Below are positions 23,480 to 31,670 of a DNA stretch of 34,739 nucleotides, piece by piece. A model generated the notes under the pieces. That model was given only the letters and a program-made list of their open reading frames with translations. It had not been told where the DNA came from and made no database searches. Both the position numbers and the translations under genes were made by a program. This stretch comes from Oscillospiraceae bacterium (GTDB lineage: Bacteria; Bacillota; Clostridia; Oscillospirales; Acutalibacteraceae), in assembly GCA_902787025.1 (NCBI GenBank), contig CADAER010000050.1, positions 1 through 34,739 on the forward strand, read 5' to 3'. Positions within the stretch are counted from its first letter, which is position 1; each line of letters opens with the position of its first letter.

Positions 23480-25426
23480 TCAAAGTAACCTGACGGGGAA
23501 AAGCCAGATATCGCCTTTACCGAACAGCATTGAGCTTATTTTACTGATAAACATACATACTTTCAAAAGGAAAGGTTTGAGAACATATCTGACTGTCGGG
23601 CTGTCATAACCGTCGGAAAGCATCTTTGCGTTATACATTGCTTTGTAGAGAGCCTGTTCTTTTTCATCGGTTTCGGCTTGAGCCCAGTTACGGCTAAGCA
23701 GAAGGTTTTCGCAATCTTCATAAGCCGCGGTAACTTCATTTTTCTTTTGTTCTGATAAAGAACTCAAATCGGACCTTCTGTAATCTTCCATAAGTTTTTT
23801 TACGGTTGAAAGATCTCTGTATTCATTGAACTGCGGATAGCCGCCGTTGTTTTTTCTGGCATCGGTGATTTCTTTATCCGTAACCAGTTGAACGCACATT
23901 TCGATAATATCGGTAATGCTCGACTGAAGTTTGAGATGGCTCTGATTTCTTACGAACCAGGTCCTGTCGGGAAGAGCGCATGTGCCTGCGTCGACAATTC
24001 CGTCGGGGCTCAAATAACTTCTGTCAATAGCGGGTGTATATCCGTCGCCCAAAACATCACCGACATTTGCAAATGTGCCGCCCGCGGATGTTGACTGTGC
24101 CTGAATAATATTGTCGGAACTCAGATTGTAATGCTCAACAAGAGCCGGCAATTCAAGGTTGTAACCGCTGATAACAAATATATCTACGCCCTGTTCAGTA
24201 AGAGACTGCATTGTCTCTGCTGCGGAAAGCTGGATATTATAGTATTCATCCGTCATTTCTTTCAGCGCGGAATGTTCTGAATCTGAGATGTATTTTTTTG
24301 AAAGATCCGGATAAACTCCGCTCGGGACAAGCGCCCACATCGACTGGCAGTTGCGCATAAGTTTTGCGAGCACTTCATCTATTCCCCGCGAGAGTGTTTC
24401 CGCGAGAAAATCGTTAAAGAGTTCCGCTGGTATGGCCTTTGCTATAACATTACCGAGATAAGCCAGTGACATATATTCCTCTGCCGCAAGCGAGACGATA
24501 TTGGGAATCAATTCATTATAAAGAACTTCGTCGTTGTCAAAAGTCGAAGCGCCGTCCATAAGGTCGGAAAGAAGATAGGACCCGTCAATAGCCGCCGCGG
24601 CGAAAACCACTCTGTCAAGGTCTTCGGGATTTGCGTATTTTGAGAGGAAAACATTGCCTATTGTTCCGCCGAGACTGATAAAGACAATACTGACTTTGTC
24701 GTGTCCCGTCTGTGTTTTGACCATTTCAATGTATTCATTGAGTCCCTTTGCGGATTCAAGGATGTTGCCGAAAGAACTGTATGAATAATAATAAGCGTGA
24801 TCATAACCGTATTTGTCGCAGAAAGATGAGATGTCAACCTGCCGTTTAATGAAATCAAGCTCGTGCTCATATTTGGTTGTCGGCAGAGTGTTGCCGTTTT
24901 CATCCTTACTGTAACCTTTTGCGTAATTGTAGGATTTTTCGGGCTTTGTCGCACATTCTTCAAGAGAATACCAATATTCGTCAACAGCCACATCGTTTAC
25001 CCTTGTGCCGTCCGGCTTGAAATAATGGCTTGAAAAACTTTCATCAAGGATGCCGATGACAATGTCAAGAAGAGCCTGTCTGTCGTGTTTCAAAACACAG
25101 AGAAGAATATCGCCTATTGCGTCTTTGAATTTGGCTTTCATAACCTCTGTGTCGAACATAAACTGCATATCCATACCCTCAACAATCGGGAAACCGTCGC
25201 TTGTCATTAGATCGTTGCCGTTTTCATCCTGAACATAGACCTGAGACTGCATAATACCGGGAACAACGATAAGCGGACTTACCCCGCAATCACCGTTGCA
25301 GGAGGTTTTGACTTCGGATTCCCATTCGTGGGTATGCTCTACAGTCGTTTCTGCGTGAACGGAAAGCAAAGTGCCGAACAACAAAATGACAGCCATGACA
25401 AGACAAAACAGTCTTTTGAAATTCAT
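23480..25426 (-). CDS. Secreted LCAT-like alpha/beta-hydrolase (putative lipase/acyltransferase), paralogue 1
   Basis: The 648-residue protein has a signal peptide (MNFKRLFCLVMAVILLFGTL, cleaved near VHA). A mature start with a HTHEWES segment is followed by LIVVPGIMQSQVY, the oxyanion strand typical of LCAT-type hydrolases. The nucleophile elbow is VFISLGG (Ser about 251) rather than GxSxG. The LCAT hallmark YDWR is replaced by YSYSSF. A possible catalytic His is in RNQSHLKL. After the hydrolase comes a helical region of about 100 residues and a hydrophobic C-terminus. AGAGGA selects ATG 25426 over a start three codons upstream. It has its own promoter and may lead the hprK run. Substrate unknown. 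Confidence 0.8.
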   Translation of the reverse strand: MNFKRLFCLVMAVILLFGTLLSVHAETTVEHTHEWESEVKTSCNGDCGVSPLIVVPGIMQSQVYVQDENGNDLMTSDGFPIVEGMDMQFMFDTEVMKAKFKDAIGDILLCVLKHDRQALLDIVIGILDESFSSHYFKPDGTRVNDVAVDEYWYSLEECATKPEKSYNYAKGYSKDENGNTLPTTKYEHELDFIKRQVDISSFCDKYGYDHAYYYSYSSFGNILESAKGLNEYIEMVKTQTGHDKVSIVFISLGGTIGNVFLSKYANPEDLDRVVFAAAAIDGSYLLSDLMDGASTFDNDEVLYNELIPNIVSLAAEEYMSLAYLGNVIAKAIPAELFNDFLAETLSRGIDEVLAKLMRNCQSMWALVPSGVYPDLSKKYISDSEHSALKEMTDEYYNIQLSAAETMQSLTEQGVDIFVISGYNLELPALVEHYNLSSDNIIQAQSTSAGGTFANVGDVLGDGYTPAIDRSYLSPDGIVDAGTCALPDRTWFVRNQSHLKLQSSITDIIEMCVQLVTDKEITDARKNNGGYPQFNEYRDLSTVKKLMEDYRRSDLSSLSEQKKNEVTAAYEDCENLLLSRNWAQAETDEKEQALYKAMYNAKMLSDGYDSPTVRYVLKPFLLKVCMFISKISSMLFGKGDIWLFPVRLL

Positions 25427-25455
25427 TGTCAACATCCTCTCAATAAATTGTTTTT

Positions 25456-25484
25456 ATTTTATCATATAAAAAAAATATATTCAA
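25456..25484 (-). promoter_or_regulatory. Promoter of lipase paralogue 1
   Basis: On the minus strand TTGAAT (25484-25479), 17 bases, TAAAAT (25461-25456), about 30 bases before the ATG at 25426. No terminator is seen between this gene and hprK, so the promoter may also feed hprK and the genes behind it. Confidence 0.6.
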
Positions 25485-25560
25485 TAATACACTGTAAATT
25501 TCTTCATCATTTTTAACAAAAAATGTAATAATTTGTAACTATAATGTTGCCTCTTAACTG

Positions 25561-25589
25561 TTGACATTTGCGTTTTCAAATAATAGAAT
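25561..25589 (+). promoter_or_regulatory. Promoter of the SGNH/DUF4358 operon
   Basis: A consensus TTGACA (25561-25566), 17 bases, TAGAAT (25584-25589). It lies inside the open frame that would run upstream of 25642, which argues that the true start is the ATG at 25642. The divergent lipase promoter is about 75 bases away. Confidence 0.75.
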
Positions 25590-25641
25590 TATAAATTACC
25601 GAGTGGACTATTTACAATTGAATAAATGGGTGAACAAAAAA

Positions 25642-26415
25642 ATGAAAATGAAACTTTTTATCGGCGCATTAGCCGTTTGCTCACTTGTTCCCGCCGCAAG
25701 TTGCAGCATAAAATCAAATCTCCCTGTAAACGTGGAAAGAACAACCGTTGTTCAGATGACACAGGCGGAACAGACCACCCTTAATGAGGTAATGACCGTG
25801 GAAGGCGCAAGTGAATTTGTGCGACTCGATGACGGCGCTTACCCTTGCTTTGACAACGCTCTTTTTCTTGGAAGTTCGAGGGTGGAAACTCTTGCGGAAT
25901 ATGGTCTCGCGCCCAACGCGGACAATTATGCGAAGGTCGGTATAAATATCCGCACAATTTATGACAAATCGCCTGACGGAGGCGCTTCGATATATGAAAA
26001 AATCGGCTATGGCTCATACGACAGAATCGTTCTTGTATTCGGCGACAATGAGTGCGCATGGCCTTACCTCAATGTTTTTGAGGATGAATATATCGAACTG
26101 ATCAACAATCTTTCCGAAAAGCAACCGAATGCTAAGATTTACATTCAGAGCGTTCTTCCGATTTCAAAAAAGGCGAACGAAGATGAAGTAAATATCAAAG
26201 ACGGCTACACACAGGAAAACATAGACAAAATCAACGAAGTTATAAAAGATGTTGCCGAAAAGACGGATTCCTTTTATCTTCCCGCGCCTGAAGAATTTAC
26301 CGCTGATGACGGTTTTATGCCCGAAAACGCCGCCTCCGACGGAGTTCATTTCGGCAAAAAATACTGTCTCATCTGGCTCGAATACCTTGCAAAAGCGATG
26401 GAGGGTCAGCAATGA
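25642..26415 (+). CDS. SGNH/GDSL-like lipoprotein
   Basis: The 257-residue protein has a signal peptide and lipobox-like PAASC (Cys21). The SGNH blocks are recognisable: block I FLGSSRVETL (residues 75-84, Gly-Ser-Ser-Arg instead of the common Gly-Asp-Ser-Arg), block III VFGDNECAW (132-140), and block V SDGVHFGKK with Asp233 and His236. The fold would make it an extracytoplasmic esterase or carbohydrate O-acetyl/acyl hydrolase or transferase; the substrate is unknown. I chose ATG 25642 because GGGTGA is spaced for it and the promoter overlaps the upstream part of the frame. Its stop overlaps the next start (ATGA), so it is coupled to the DUF4358 lipoprotein. Confidence 0.85.
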   Translation: MKMKLFIGALAVCSLVPAASCSIKSNLPVNVERTTVVQMTQAEQTTLNEVMTVEGASEFVRLDDGAYPCFDNALFLGSSRVETLAEYGLAPNADNYAKVGINIRTIYDKSPDGGASIYEKIGYGSYDRIVLVFGDNECAWPYLNVFEDEYIELINNLSEKQPNAKIYIQSVLPISKKANEDEVNIKDGYTQENIDKINEVIKDVAEKTDSFYLPAPEEFTADDGFMPENAASDGVHFGKKYCLIWLEYLAKAMEGQQ

Positions 26416-26867
26416 AAAGATTGTTCGCGTTAATTATTATCGGTATTACCATACTGACTTTCTGCTCCTGCGGAGGCAGCACGCAAAATACCGAAATTGA
26501 TATAAACGCTCTCGGGGCGTATGTTGCCCAAAACGGAAGTTTTTCTGAGAATCTCGAACCCGTTGGTTCTCACGCGGTTCTGATGAGTTTCAATCTCGAA
26601 GACAGCGGAGTTGAAGCGGTTGAATACGCGACTTCTTCCGCCGTTTCCGAAATTTTTGCGGCGTTTAAAGGCGATGATGTCGTTCTTATTCAGAATGCTG
26701 TGCAGGACAAAATCGACTATCTCAAAGATAGTTACGCTTCATACGGTCCTGCCGAGGTTCCGAAAATTGAAAGCGCCGTTGTTATCACTAGAGGCAATTG
26801 TGTTATTTTCTGTATAAGCGCAGATAATACTCAGGCGAAAAAACTGATTGAAGATTACATAAAGTGA
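26412..26867 (+). CDS. DUF4358 family lipoprotein
   Basis: The 151-residue protein has a signal peptide and lipobox with Cys in TFCSCGGS. The domain shows the DUF4358 pattern: helix-rich start, a VGSHAVLMSFNLE strand, VEYATSSAVSEIFAAFK, then KIESAVVITRGNCVIFCIS near the end. Function is not established. In Clostridia, as I recall, these proteins often sit beside SGNH or MBOAT acyltransferase genes, which fits here and suggests involvement in modification of an exported glycan or lipid. It overlaps the SGNH gene by four bases and is followed by a terminator. Confidence 0.88.
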   Translation: MKRLFALIIIGITILTFCSCGGSTQNTEIDINALGAYVAQNGSFSENLEPVGSHAVLMSFNLEDSGVEAVEYATSSAVSEIFAAFKGDDVVLIQNAVQDKIDYLKDSYASYGPAEVPKIESAVVITRGNCVIFCISADNTQAKKLIEDYIK

Positions 26868-26877
26868 ATATATTGTC

Positions 26878-26904
26878 AGCCCGCATTTGAAGTGCGGGCT
26901 TTTT
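26878..26904 (+). terminator. Terminator of the SGNH/DUF4358 operon
   Basis: AGCCCGCA (26878-26885) and TGCGGGCT (26893-26900) form the stem, with a 7-base loop and a run of T after it. It lies immediately upstream of the next promoter. Confidence 0.85.
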
Positions 26905-26906
26905 GA

Positions 26907-26934
26907 TTGAAAAAAAATAATAATGTGCTATAAT
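26907..26934 (+). promoter_or_regulatory. Promoter of lipase paralogue 2
   Basis: TTGAAA (26907-26912), 16 bases, TATAAT (26929-26934), with TG-C in front of the -10. The leader to the ATG at 26966 is about 25 bases and holds AAGGAGAG. Confidence 0.7.
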
Positions 26935-26965
26935 TTCAATATCAAATCATCAAGGAGAGTTTCAA

Positions 26966-28441
26966 ATGAAAAGAATAATCAGCCTTTTTCTGACACTCGC
27001 GCTCCTGTTCGGTATGACAACCATTCCCGCGTCCGCTTCAAAGGGCGTGCAGTCCCCCGCCGACGCTTCCGCAAAAGCAGAATATGACGGATATCCGTTT
27101 ATTCTTGTTCGCGGAATGGAAATAAGTCTGCTCGTTCACAAACTGGGCACAGATGAGGAAGAACCCGCTTTCCCCGGAATTAACGCGGGAGAACTGATTT
27201 TCAAACTGCTGAAAGCTATCGCGAACGGTATTGTTCACTGGGATATTGATTATTTTACCGAGGATGTTCTAAAATATGTTGACAAGCTTCTCGGTCTTCT
27301 CGCCTGCAACAAAGACGGAACCTCGAAATATGATGTTTCCGTTCAGGAGTATCCCCTTGCACTGAGCAACTATCCAGAATTTGTCAACGAGCTTCCCGAT
27401 GACAACGAGTGGGGTATTCTCAAAGCCGCGTGCGAGCATTACGGAAGCGAAAATGTATATTATTATATGTATGACTGGCGTCTTGACCCGTTTATGCACG
27501 CGGATAAGATAAACGAAATGGTTAAGCGTGCGCTTGCTGACTCCGGAAAAGATAAAGTCAACATTGTATGCTCGAGCATGGGCGGAATTATGACAGAAAG
27601 TTATCTTTATAAATACGGTCACGAGGATGTAAACCGTGTTATTTTCCTTTCATCAACATTCTGCGGAACCTATGTTACAACAGACCTGTTCGCAGGCAAG
27701 GCGGTTATTGAGCCGGACGCACTTTACAATTTTGTTTATCAGAAGTTGGGCGGGAGCAACGTCGCACTCGGATTACTCTACAAAGGGCTTGACAAAATCG
27801 GCTCGTTTGAGAGAATTGCAAACTTAGGCAACAAGCTGATAGAGAAACTGAAAGACAAGGTTTATGACGAGTTTCTCTCCCCTGTTTTCGGCACAATGCC
27901 GTCGCTTTGGGCTCTCTGCCTGCCCGACGGATATGACGAGGATATTGAGTTTATGTTCGGCGGCAAAGAGAATGAATATGCCGAAATTATTGCGCTGACA
28001 AAAGAATATCAGAAAATGGCAAAAGCAAGAAACGAGTTTTTACAGGAAGACGATGATTTCTTCTTTGAAGTTGTAGCAAGCTACGGAACTGCAAACATTC
28101 CGATTTATTTAAGAGGCGGTGAAAGCGGAGACGGAACGCTCGAAAGCGGTCCTATGCTCGGTTTTGCGAAAGTCGCAAGAATAGGTCAGACGCTCGGCGA
28201 CGGATATAAAGGCAAACGCGTCTCACCCGACAGAATCTGCGACCTTTCGGATGTTCTCTACCCCGAAACAACCTGGGCAATCAGCGGCTCACCTCATGTT
28301 GCCTGCAGCTACGGAACCGATTACTCCGATTTTGTCTTCTGGATTCTGAGCAACGAGGGCAGAGTAACCGTTGACAGCAATCCGAAATATCCGCAGTTTA
28401 TGAAATCTTCGGTGAATATGGAACTGGAATTATACAAGTAA
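26966..28441 (+). CDS. Secreted LCAT-like alpha/beta-hydrolase (putative lipase/acyltransferase), paralogue 2
   Basis: The 491-residue protein has a signal peptide cleaved near SASA (residues 22-25). PFILVRGMEIS is the first hydrolase strand. YYYMYDWRLDP (166-175) is the LCAT/phospholipid acyltransferase hallmark. VNIVCSSMGGIMTES gives the nucleophile Ser204 in a C-x-S-x-G elbow, where Gly is usual at the first place. A late His in SGSPHVACSYG could complete the triad. The overall order matches the 648-residue homologue encoded divergently at 23480-25426, but this protein lacks the long C-terminal extension. It probably acts on an extracellular acyl ester. No terminator precedes the tRNA gene. 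Confidence 0.85.
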   Translation: MKRIISLFLTLALLFGMTTIPASASKGVQSPADASAKAEYDGYPFILVRGMEISLLVHKLGTDEEEPAFPGINAGELIFKLLKAIANGIVHWDIDYFTEDVLKYVDKLLGLLACNKDGTSKYDVSVQEYPLALSNYPEFVNELPDDNEWGILKAACEHYGSENVYYYMYDWRLDPFMHADKINEMVKRALADSGKDKVNIVCSSMGGIMTESYLYKYGHEDVNRVIFLSSTFCGTYVTTDLFAGKAVIEPDALYNFVYQKLGGSNVALGLLYKGLDKIGSFERIANLGNKLIEKLKDKVYDEFLSPVFGTMPSLWALCLPDGYDEDIEFMFGGKENEYAEIIALTKEYQKMAKARNEFLQEDDDFFFEVVASYGTANIPIYLRGGESGDGTLESGPMLGFAKVARIGQTLGDGYKGKRVSPDRICDLSDVLYPETTWAISGSPHVACSYGTDYSDFVFWILSNEGRVTVDSNPKYPQFMKSSVNMELELYK

Positions 28442-28461
28442 ATCATTTGTTGATATCGGAC

Positions 28462-28490
28462 TTGAAAAAGCAATTTGCTTTTGATATAAT
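28462..28490 (+). promoter_or_regulatory. Promoter of tRNA-Leu
   Basis: TTGAAA (28462-28467), 17 bases, TATAAT (28485-28490), ten bases upstream of the mature tRNA 5' end. It begins about 20 bases after the lipase stop. Confidence 0.8.
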
Positions 28491-28499
28491 CATACCCAC

Positions 28500-28584
28500 G
28501 CGGGTATGGTGAAACTGGCAAACACGCCGGATTTAGGATCCGGTGGAGCAATCCTTGCAGGTTCAAGTCCTGTTACCCGCACCA
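28500..28584 (+). tRNA. tRNA-Leu (anticodon UAG)
   Basis: An 85-base tRNA with encoded CCA. The acceptor arms GCGGGTA (28500-28506) and TACCCGC (28574-28580) pair perfectly, with discriminator A and CCA at 28582-28584. The anticodon stem CCGGA/TCCGG holds loop TTTAGGA, so the anticodon is UAG, reading CUA and other CUN leucine codons. A long variable arm and a GGTTCAAGTCC T-arm fit a class II leucine tRNA. It is a single gene with its own promoter and terminator, with no sign of an element integrated at its 3' end. Confidence 0.97.
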
Positions 28585-28590
28585 TAAAGA

Positions 28591-28616
28591 AAGGCTTACG
28601 GTTGTAAGCCTTTTTT
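28591..28616 (+). terminator. Terminator after tRNA-Leu
   Basis: AAGGCTTAC (28591-28599) and GTAAGCCTT (28604-28612) with a GGTT loop, followed by more T. It would also end transcripts of the upstream lipase gene, which has no terminator of its own. Confidence 0.9.
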
Positions 28617-28661
28617 CGTTGATTTCAGAGCATATAAATTGAACTGAAAGATTCAGATATG

Positions 28662-28690
28662 TTGTTATTTTTCTCTTTTTATGATAGAAT
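28662..28690 (+). promoter_or_regulatory. Promoter of malQ
   Basis: TTGTTA (28662-28667), 17 bases, TAGAAT (28685-28690), about 35 bases before the malQ ATG. No clear cre box was found by eye. Confidence 0.55.
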
Positions 28691-28724
28691 TATTAAGCAT
28701 TTTATTGAAGGTCGGTGATACACT

Positions 28725-30158
28725 ATGAATCGCGCAAGCGGTGTTCTTCTGCATATTTCATCACTCTGGGGCGACTATTCGGAGGGCTCTTTCGGTAAGG
28801 CGGCAAAGGAATGGGTTGACTACATTTCGAAGCTCGGTTTCACTTACTGGCAGGTTCTTCCGTTCTGCCTTCCAGACGAGTTTTATTCTCCGTATAAATC
28901 ATACAGCGCATTCAGTCTTAACCCGTTCTTTATTGACCTTGAGGAGTTGTTTGACGACGGGCTTCTTACCGTTTCGGAACTGAACGCGGCTAAGCAGAAA
29001 ACGCCTTATTACTGTGAATTCAGAAGACTTTCGGAAGAACGTTTTGCACTGCTTGAAAAAGCAGCGGAAAGATTCGACGGAAAAAGCAAGATTGACAGGT
29101 TTATGAAATCGCATCCGCACACCGAAAAATTCTGCGAGTTCATGGCTCTCAAAACCGCGAACGGCGGCAAAGACTGGCATAACTGGAAAAATAAAAAACC
29201 CGATGAAACTACCCTTAAAACCTGGAGATTCACGCAGTTCATCTTTTTTGAGCAATGGATGAAAATAAAAAAATACGCCAATTCAAAAGGCGTTAAAATA
29301 ATCGGCGACATTCCCATTTATGTCGCGCTTGACAGTTCGGATGTATGGGCTGACCCGAAACAGTTTCAGCTTGACGAGAAGAATATGCCCAAGTGTGTGG
29401 CGGGAGTTCCGCCCGACTATTTTGCAGAAGACGGTCAGCTCTGGGGAAATCCCCTTTATGACTGGGAGAAAATGGAGGTGGACGGTTTCGTCTGGTGGAA
29501 AGAACGCATTGCGTTTATGTGCGAGCTATTTGACGGAATCCGCATTGACCATTTCAGAGGTCTTGAATCATATTACAGCATTCCTGCAACCGAAAAAACC
29601 GCAAAAAACGGTAAATGGATAAAAGGTCCCGGAATGAAATTCGTAAATGCGATAAAGCCGATATGCAAGGGCAAACTGATTATTGCCGAAGATTTAGGCG
29701 ATATCGATGACAAGGTGCGTAAGCTTGTTGATTCAAGCGGGTTCCCGGGTATGAGAGTTCTTCAGTTCGGTTTCCTGGGCGGAGCGGATTCACCTCACCT
29801 GCCCCATAACTATGACGCAAACTGCATTGCTTATACGGGGACTCACGACAACAACACTCTTCTGGGCTATGTGTGGGAACTTGACGAAGGAACGCGCCGC
29901 CGTCTGCTTGACTACTGCGGTTATGACGGGAGCAACTGGGACGCCTGCTACGACAAGATATTGCAGATGATGTTCCGCAGTCATGCCGGCACGCTTATTC
30001 TGCCTGTTCAGGATTTGCTTCTTTACGGCAGCGACACAAGGCTCAACACTCCCGGCACGGCAGATGACAACTGGAATTACCGAATAACCAAAGAGCAGTT
30101 AAACGGTATAAACGCAGATAAGTTCAGAAAATGGAATGAACTCTACGGAAGAATATAA
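28725..30158 (+). CDS. malQ: 4-alpha-glucanotransferase (GH77 amylomaltase)
   Basis: MalQ transfers 1,4-alpha-glucan segments between maltodextrins. The 477-residue cytosolic protein has the GH77 motifs GVLLHISSL at the start and GDIPIYVALDSSDVWADP. Nucleophile Asp275 is in GIRIDHFRGLESYY, acid/base Glu322 in IIAEDLGDID and the third acidic residue Asp375 in GTHDNNT. VPPDYFAEDGQLWGNPLYDW is also typical. Length is close to the bacterial type I form. The start has a GGTGAT ribosome site and its own promoter; a terminator follows. It stands alone here without a maltose operon. Confidence 0.95.
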   Translation: MNRASGVLLHISSLWGDYSEGSFGKAAKEWVDYISKLGFTYWQVLPFCLPDEFYSPYKSYSAFSLNPFFIDLEELFDDGLLTVSELNAAKQKTPYYCEFRRLSEERFALLEKAAERFDGKSKIDRFMKSHPHTEKFCEFMALKTANGGKDWHNWKNKKPDETTLKTWRFTQFIFFEQWMKIKKYANSKGVKIIGDIPIYVALDSSDVWADPKQFQLDEKNMPKCVAGVPPDYFAEDGQLWGNPLYDWEKMEVDGFVWWKERIAFMCELFDGIRIDHFRGLESYYSIPATEKTAKNGKWIKGPGMKFVNAIKPICKGKLIIAEDLGDIDDKVRKLVDSSGFPGMRVLQFGFLGGADSPHLPHNYDANCIAYTGTHDNNTLLGYVWELDEGTRRRLLDYCGYDGSNWDACYDKILQMMFRSHAGTLILPVQDLLLYGSDTRLNTPGTADDNWNYRITKEQLNGINADKFRKWNELYGRI

Positions 30159-30165
30159 ATAGTAA

Positions 30166-30200
30166 AAGGCATCCGATTATTTTTCGGATGCCTTATTTTT
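30166..30200. terminator. Bidirectional terminator after malQ
   Basis: AAGGCATCCGA (30166-30176) and TCGGATGCCTT (30184-30194) form an 11-base stem, followed by ATTTTTT on the plus strand. It overlaps the stop codon of the converging kinase gene. Confidence 0.9.
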
Positions 30201-30690
30201 TCATAAGTGTTTTCAGAAAACCGTCCGCTTCTTTACTGCTTTTGAATACCAAAACCTCTTTGTCCGGAAATTTATTTATCCGCTCGATTACTTTTGGACG
30301 GTTATTGATATTGTAGTTTTTTACGGAATCGACAAATTCTTCATCAAGTTCATCCGAATCTGTCCACGGCATATCGGGGCGTTGACTGCCGCGTCTTGTC
30401 ATAATACCTTCAAGGCAGACATCCGTAGGATAGTCAAGAAAAATGATTGTGTCGCACAAAGACATTCTCAATTCCATTGTGCCGCCGTAGTTACCGTCCA
30501 TTATCCATTCGTCGGTTTTGCCGATTTCATTGATTTTTTCAATTAATTCTTCGCGGGGAAGAAAGGTCTTGTCTTTACGCCAGTAAATCATATCAAGATG
30601 ATAAAGCGGCAGTCCCGTGATTTCATGCAAAGCCCTTGAAAACACGCTTTTGCCGCTGCCCGGGCAGCCGATTACAATTACTTTTTTCAC
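30193..30690 (-). CDS. Small P-loop kinase (adenylate kinase/FlaR-like)
   Basis: The 165-residue protein has Walker A GCPGSGKS (residues 8-15), then LPLYHLDMIYWRKDKTFLPREE, EWIMDGNYGGTMELRM and IIFLDYP. This arrangement is that of the small AAA/adenylate-kinase-like proteins often annotated as DNA topology modulation protein FlaR. The lid region TRRGSQRPDMPW carries the usual arginines. Substrate unknown; nucleotide or small-molecule kinase is likely. The ATG overlaps the stop of the upstream kinase gene by four bases, so the three genes from the GNAT protein on are translationally coupled. Confidence 0.85.
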   Translation of the reverse strand: MKKVIVIGCPGSGKSVFSRALHEITGLPLYHLDMIYWRKDKTFLPREELIEKINEIGKTDEWIMDGNYGGTMELRMSLCDTIIFLDYPTDVCLEGIMTRRGSQRPDMPWTDSDELDEEFVDSVKNYNINNRPKVIERINKFPDKEVLVFKSSKEADGFLKTLMKK

Positions 30691-31205
30691 AGTTTTAACC
30701 TTTCAAAAACATCAAACTCACTGTCAATGAGAATTACAGAATCTTTTTTGCTACCGAACATTTCAAAGAATATTTTGTTTTCTTCTATGGCAATCCGAAC
30801 ATCAAAATCCGTGTCATCAAGTCGATGCTCGATTACGGAGGCGTTGCTTTTTATATCGTCAAAATGCGAACGGATATACTTTTCCGTCATAACAAGGCAG
30901 TAAAACCTGATTTCTTTAAGATACTCCCGTGAAAAATCCTGCTCCCAATCCACTGGAATATAGCAGCCCTCAACAATAAGGTTCTGCCTGTTTTCAACAG
31001 CCGTTTTTATAATCTCTCGGATAACGGGCCACAGGTATTCTGTAATTTTGTCATCATCATAAGGCGTTAGTGTTGTATAGCCGCTTCTGATCAGCCCCAT
31101 TTTTATATGATCAATTGAGAGATACGGATAATTATATTTTTCAAGAAGTTTCTGCGCGAGCAGAGTTTTGCCCGTGTGTGATGCGCCGGTTATCAGAATA
31201 ATCAT
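30687..31205 (-). CDS. P-loop ATPase/kinase of the zeta-toxin/AAA_33-like group
   Basis: The 172-residue protein has Walker A GASHTGKT (residues 7-14) followed by YLSIDHIKMGLIRSG, where Asp in SIDH is the usual second conserved acid. It also has NLIVEGCYIPVDW, a typical substrate-binding strand, and a C-terminal domain with few basic residues. It looks like a small-molecule kinase such as 2-phosphoglycerate or chloramphenicol kinase-like proteins, and the true substrate is unknown. Both ends overlap neighbours by four bases (ATGA), indicating tight coupling with the GNAT gene upstream and the second kinase downstream. Confidence 0.8.
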   Translation of the reverse strand: MIILITGASHTGKTLLAQKLLEKYNYPYLSIDHIKMGLIRSGYTTLTPYDDDKITEYLWPVIREIIKTAVENRQNLIVEGCYIPVDWEQDFSREYLKEIRFYCLVMTEKYIRSHFDDIKSNASVIEHRLDDTDFDVRIAIEENKIFFEMFGSKKDSVILIDSEFDVFERLKL

Positions 31206-31651
31206 AATGCTTTTTCCATTCTGTAAAACTTTCCATCCTTGTCCTCTGCTTCTTCATAAACGATAAAGCCGAGCTTTTTATAGAGATTCACGGCGGCGGT
31301 GTTATCACAATCAACGCCCAAAGCAATAGACTTATATCCCTTTTCTTTTGCTTTGTCGAGCAGATACAGTGATATTGCTTCTCCGTAACCTTTGCCGCGC
31401 TCAGACCGTTTTACGATAAGCCGTGAAAAATACAGTCTCTCGCCGGGAATTGTTCCATATTCGGGATTATCATAAACAAGGTCGCATTCGGCTGTATAAT
31501 CATCGTCAACAGTAAGTATAAAAACATCACGGTTGCCTGCCTTTATCTGCTCAATGAATATATTGGTATAAGGACAGGTCTGCATATTCCAGATTGCATT
31601 GCAATTAGTATATTCATCAAGATTTATCTGTTTTATTGCATAGGGTTTCAT
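31202..31651 (-). CDS. GNAT family N-acetyltransferase
   Basis: The 149-residue GNAT-fold protein transfers an acetyl group from acetyl-CoA. LYFSRLIVKRSERGKGYGEAI contains motif A (RGKGYG) for CoA pyrophosphate binding, and DCDNTAAVNLYKKLGF is motif B. The substrate is not predictable. An in-frame ATG lies 18 bases upstream, but GGAG is spaced for ATG 31651, giving a start MKPYAIKQ. It is 19 bases downstream of the metallophosphoesterase gene and overlaps the next kinase gene by four bases. Confidence 0.9.
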   Translation of the reverse strand: MKPYAIKQINLDEYTNCNAIWNMQTCPYTNIFIEQIKAGNRDVFILTVDDDYTAECDLVYDNPEYGTIPGERLYFSRLIVKRSERGKGYGEAISLYLLDKAKEKGYKSIALGVDCDNTAAVNLYKKLGFIVYEEAEDKDGKFYRMEKAL

Positions 31652-31670
31652 ATAAACTCCAAAACACAAA

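Noticed and set aside
28500-28584. tRNA-Leu as an integration site for a mobile element
   Set aside because: No integrase gene and no repeat of the tRNA 3' end is visible nearby; the flanks are ordinary genes with their own promoters.
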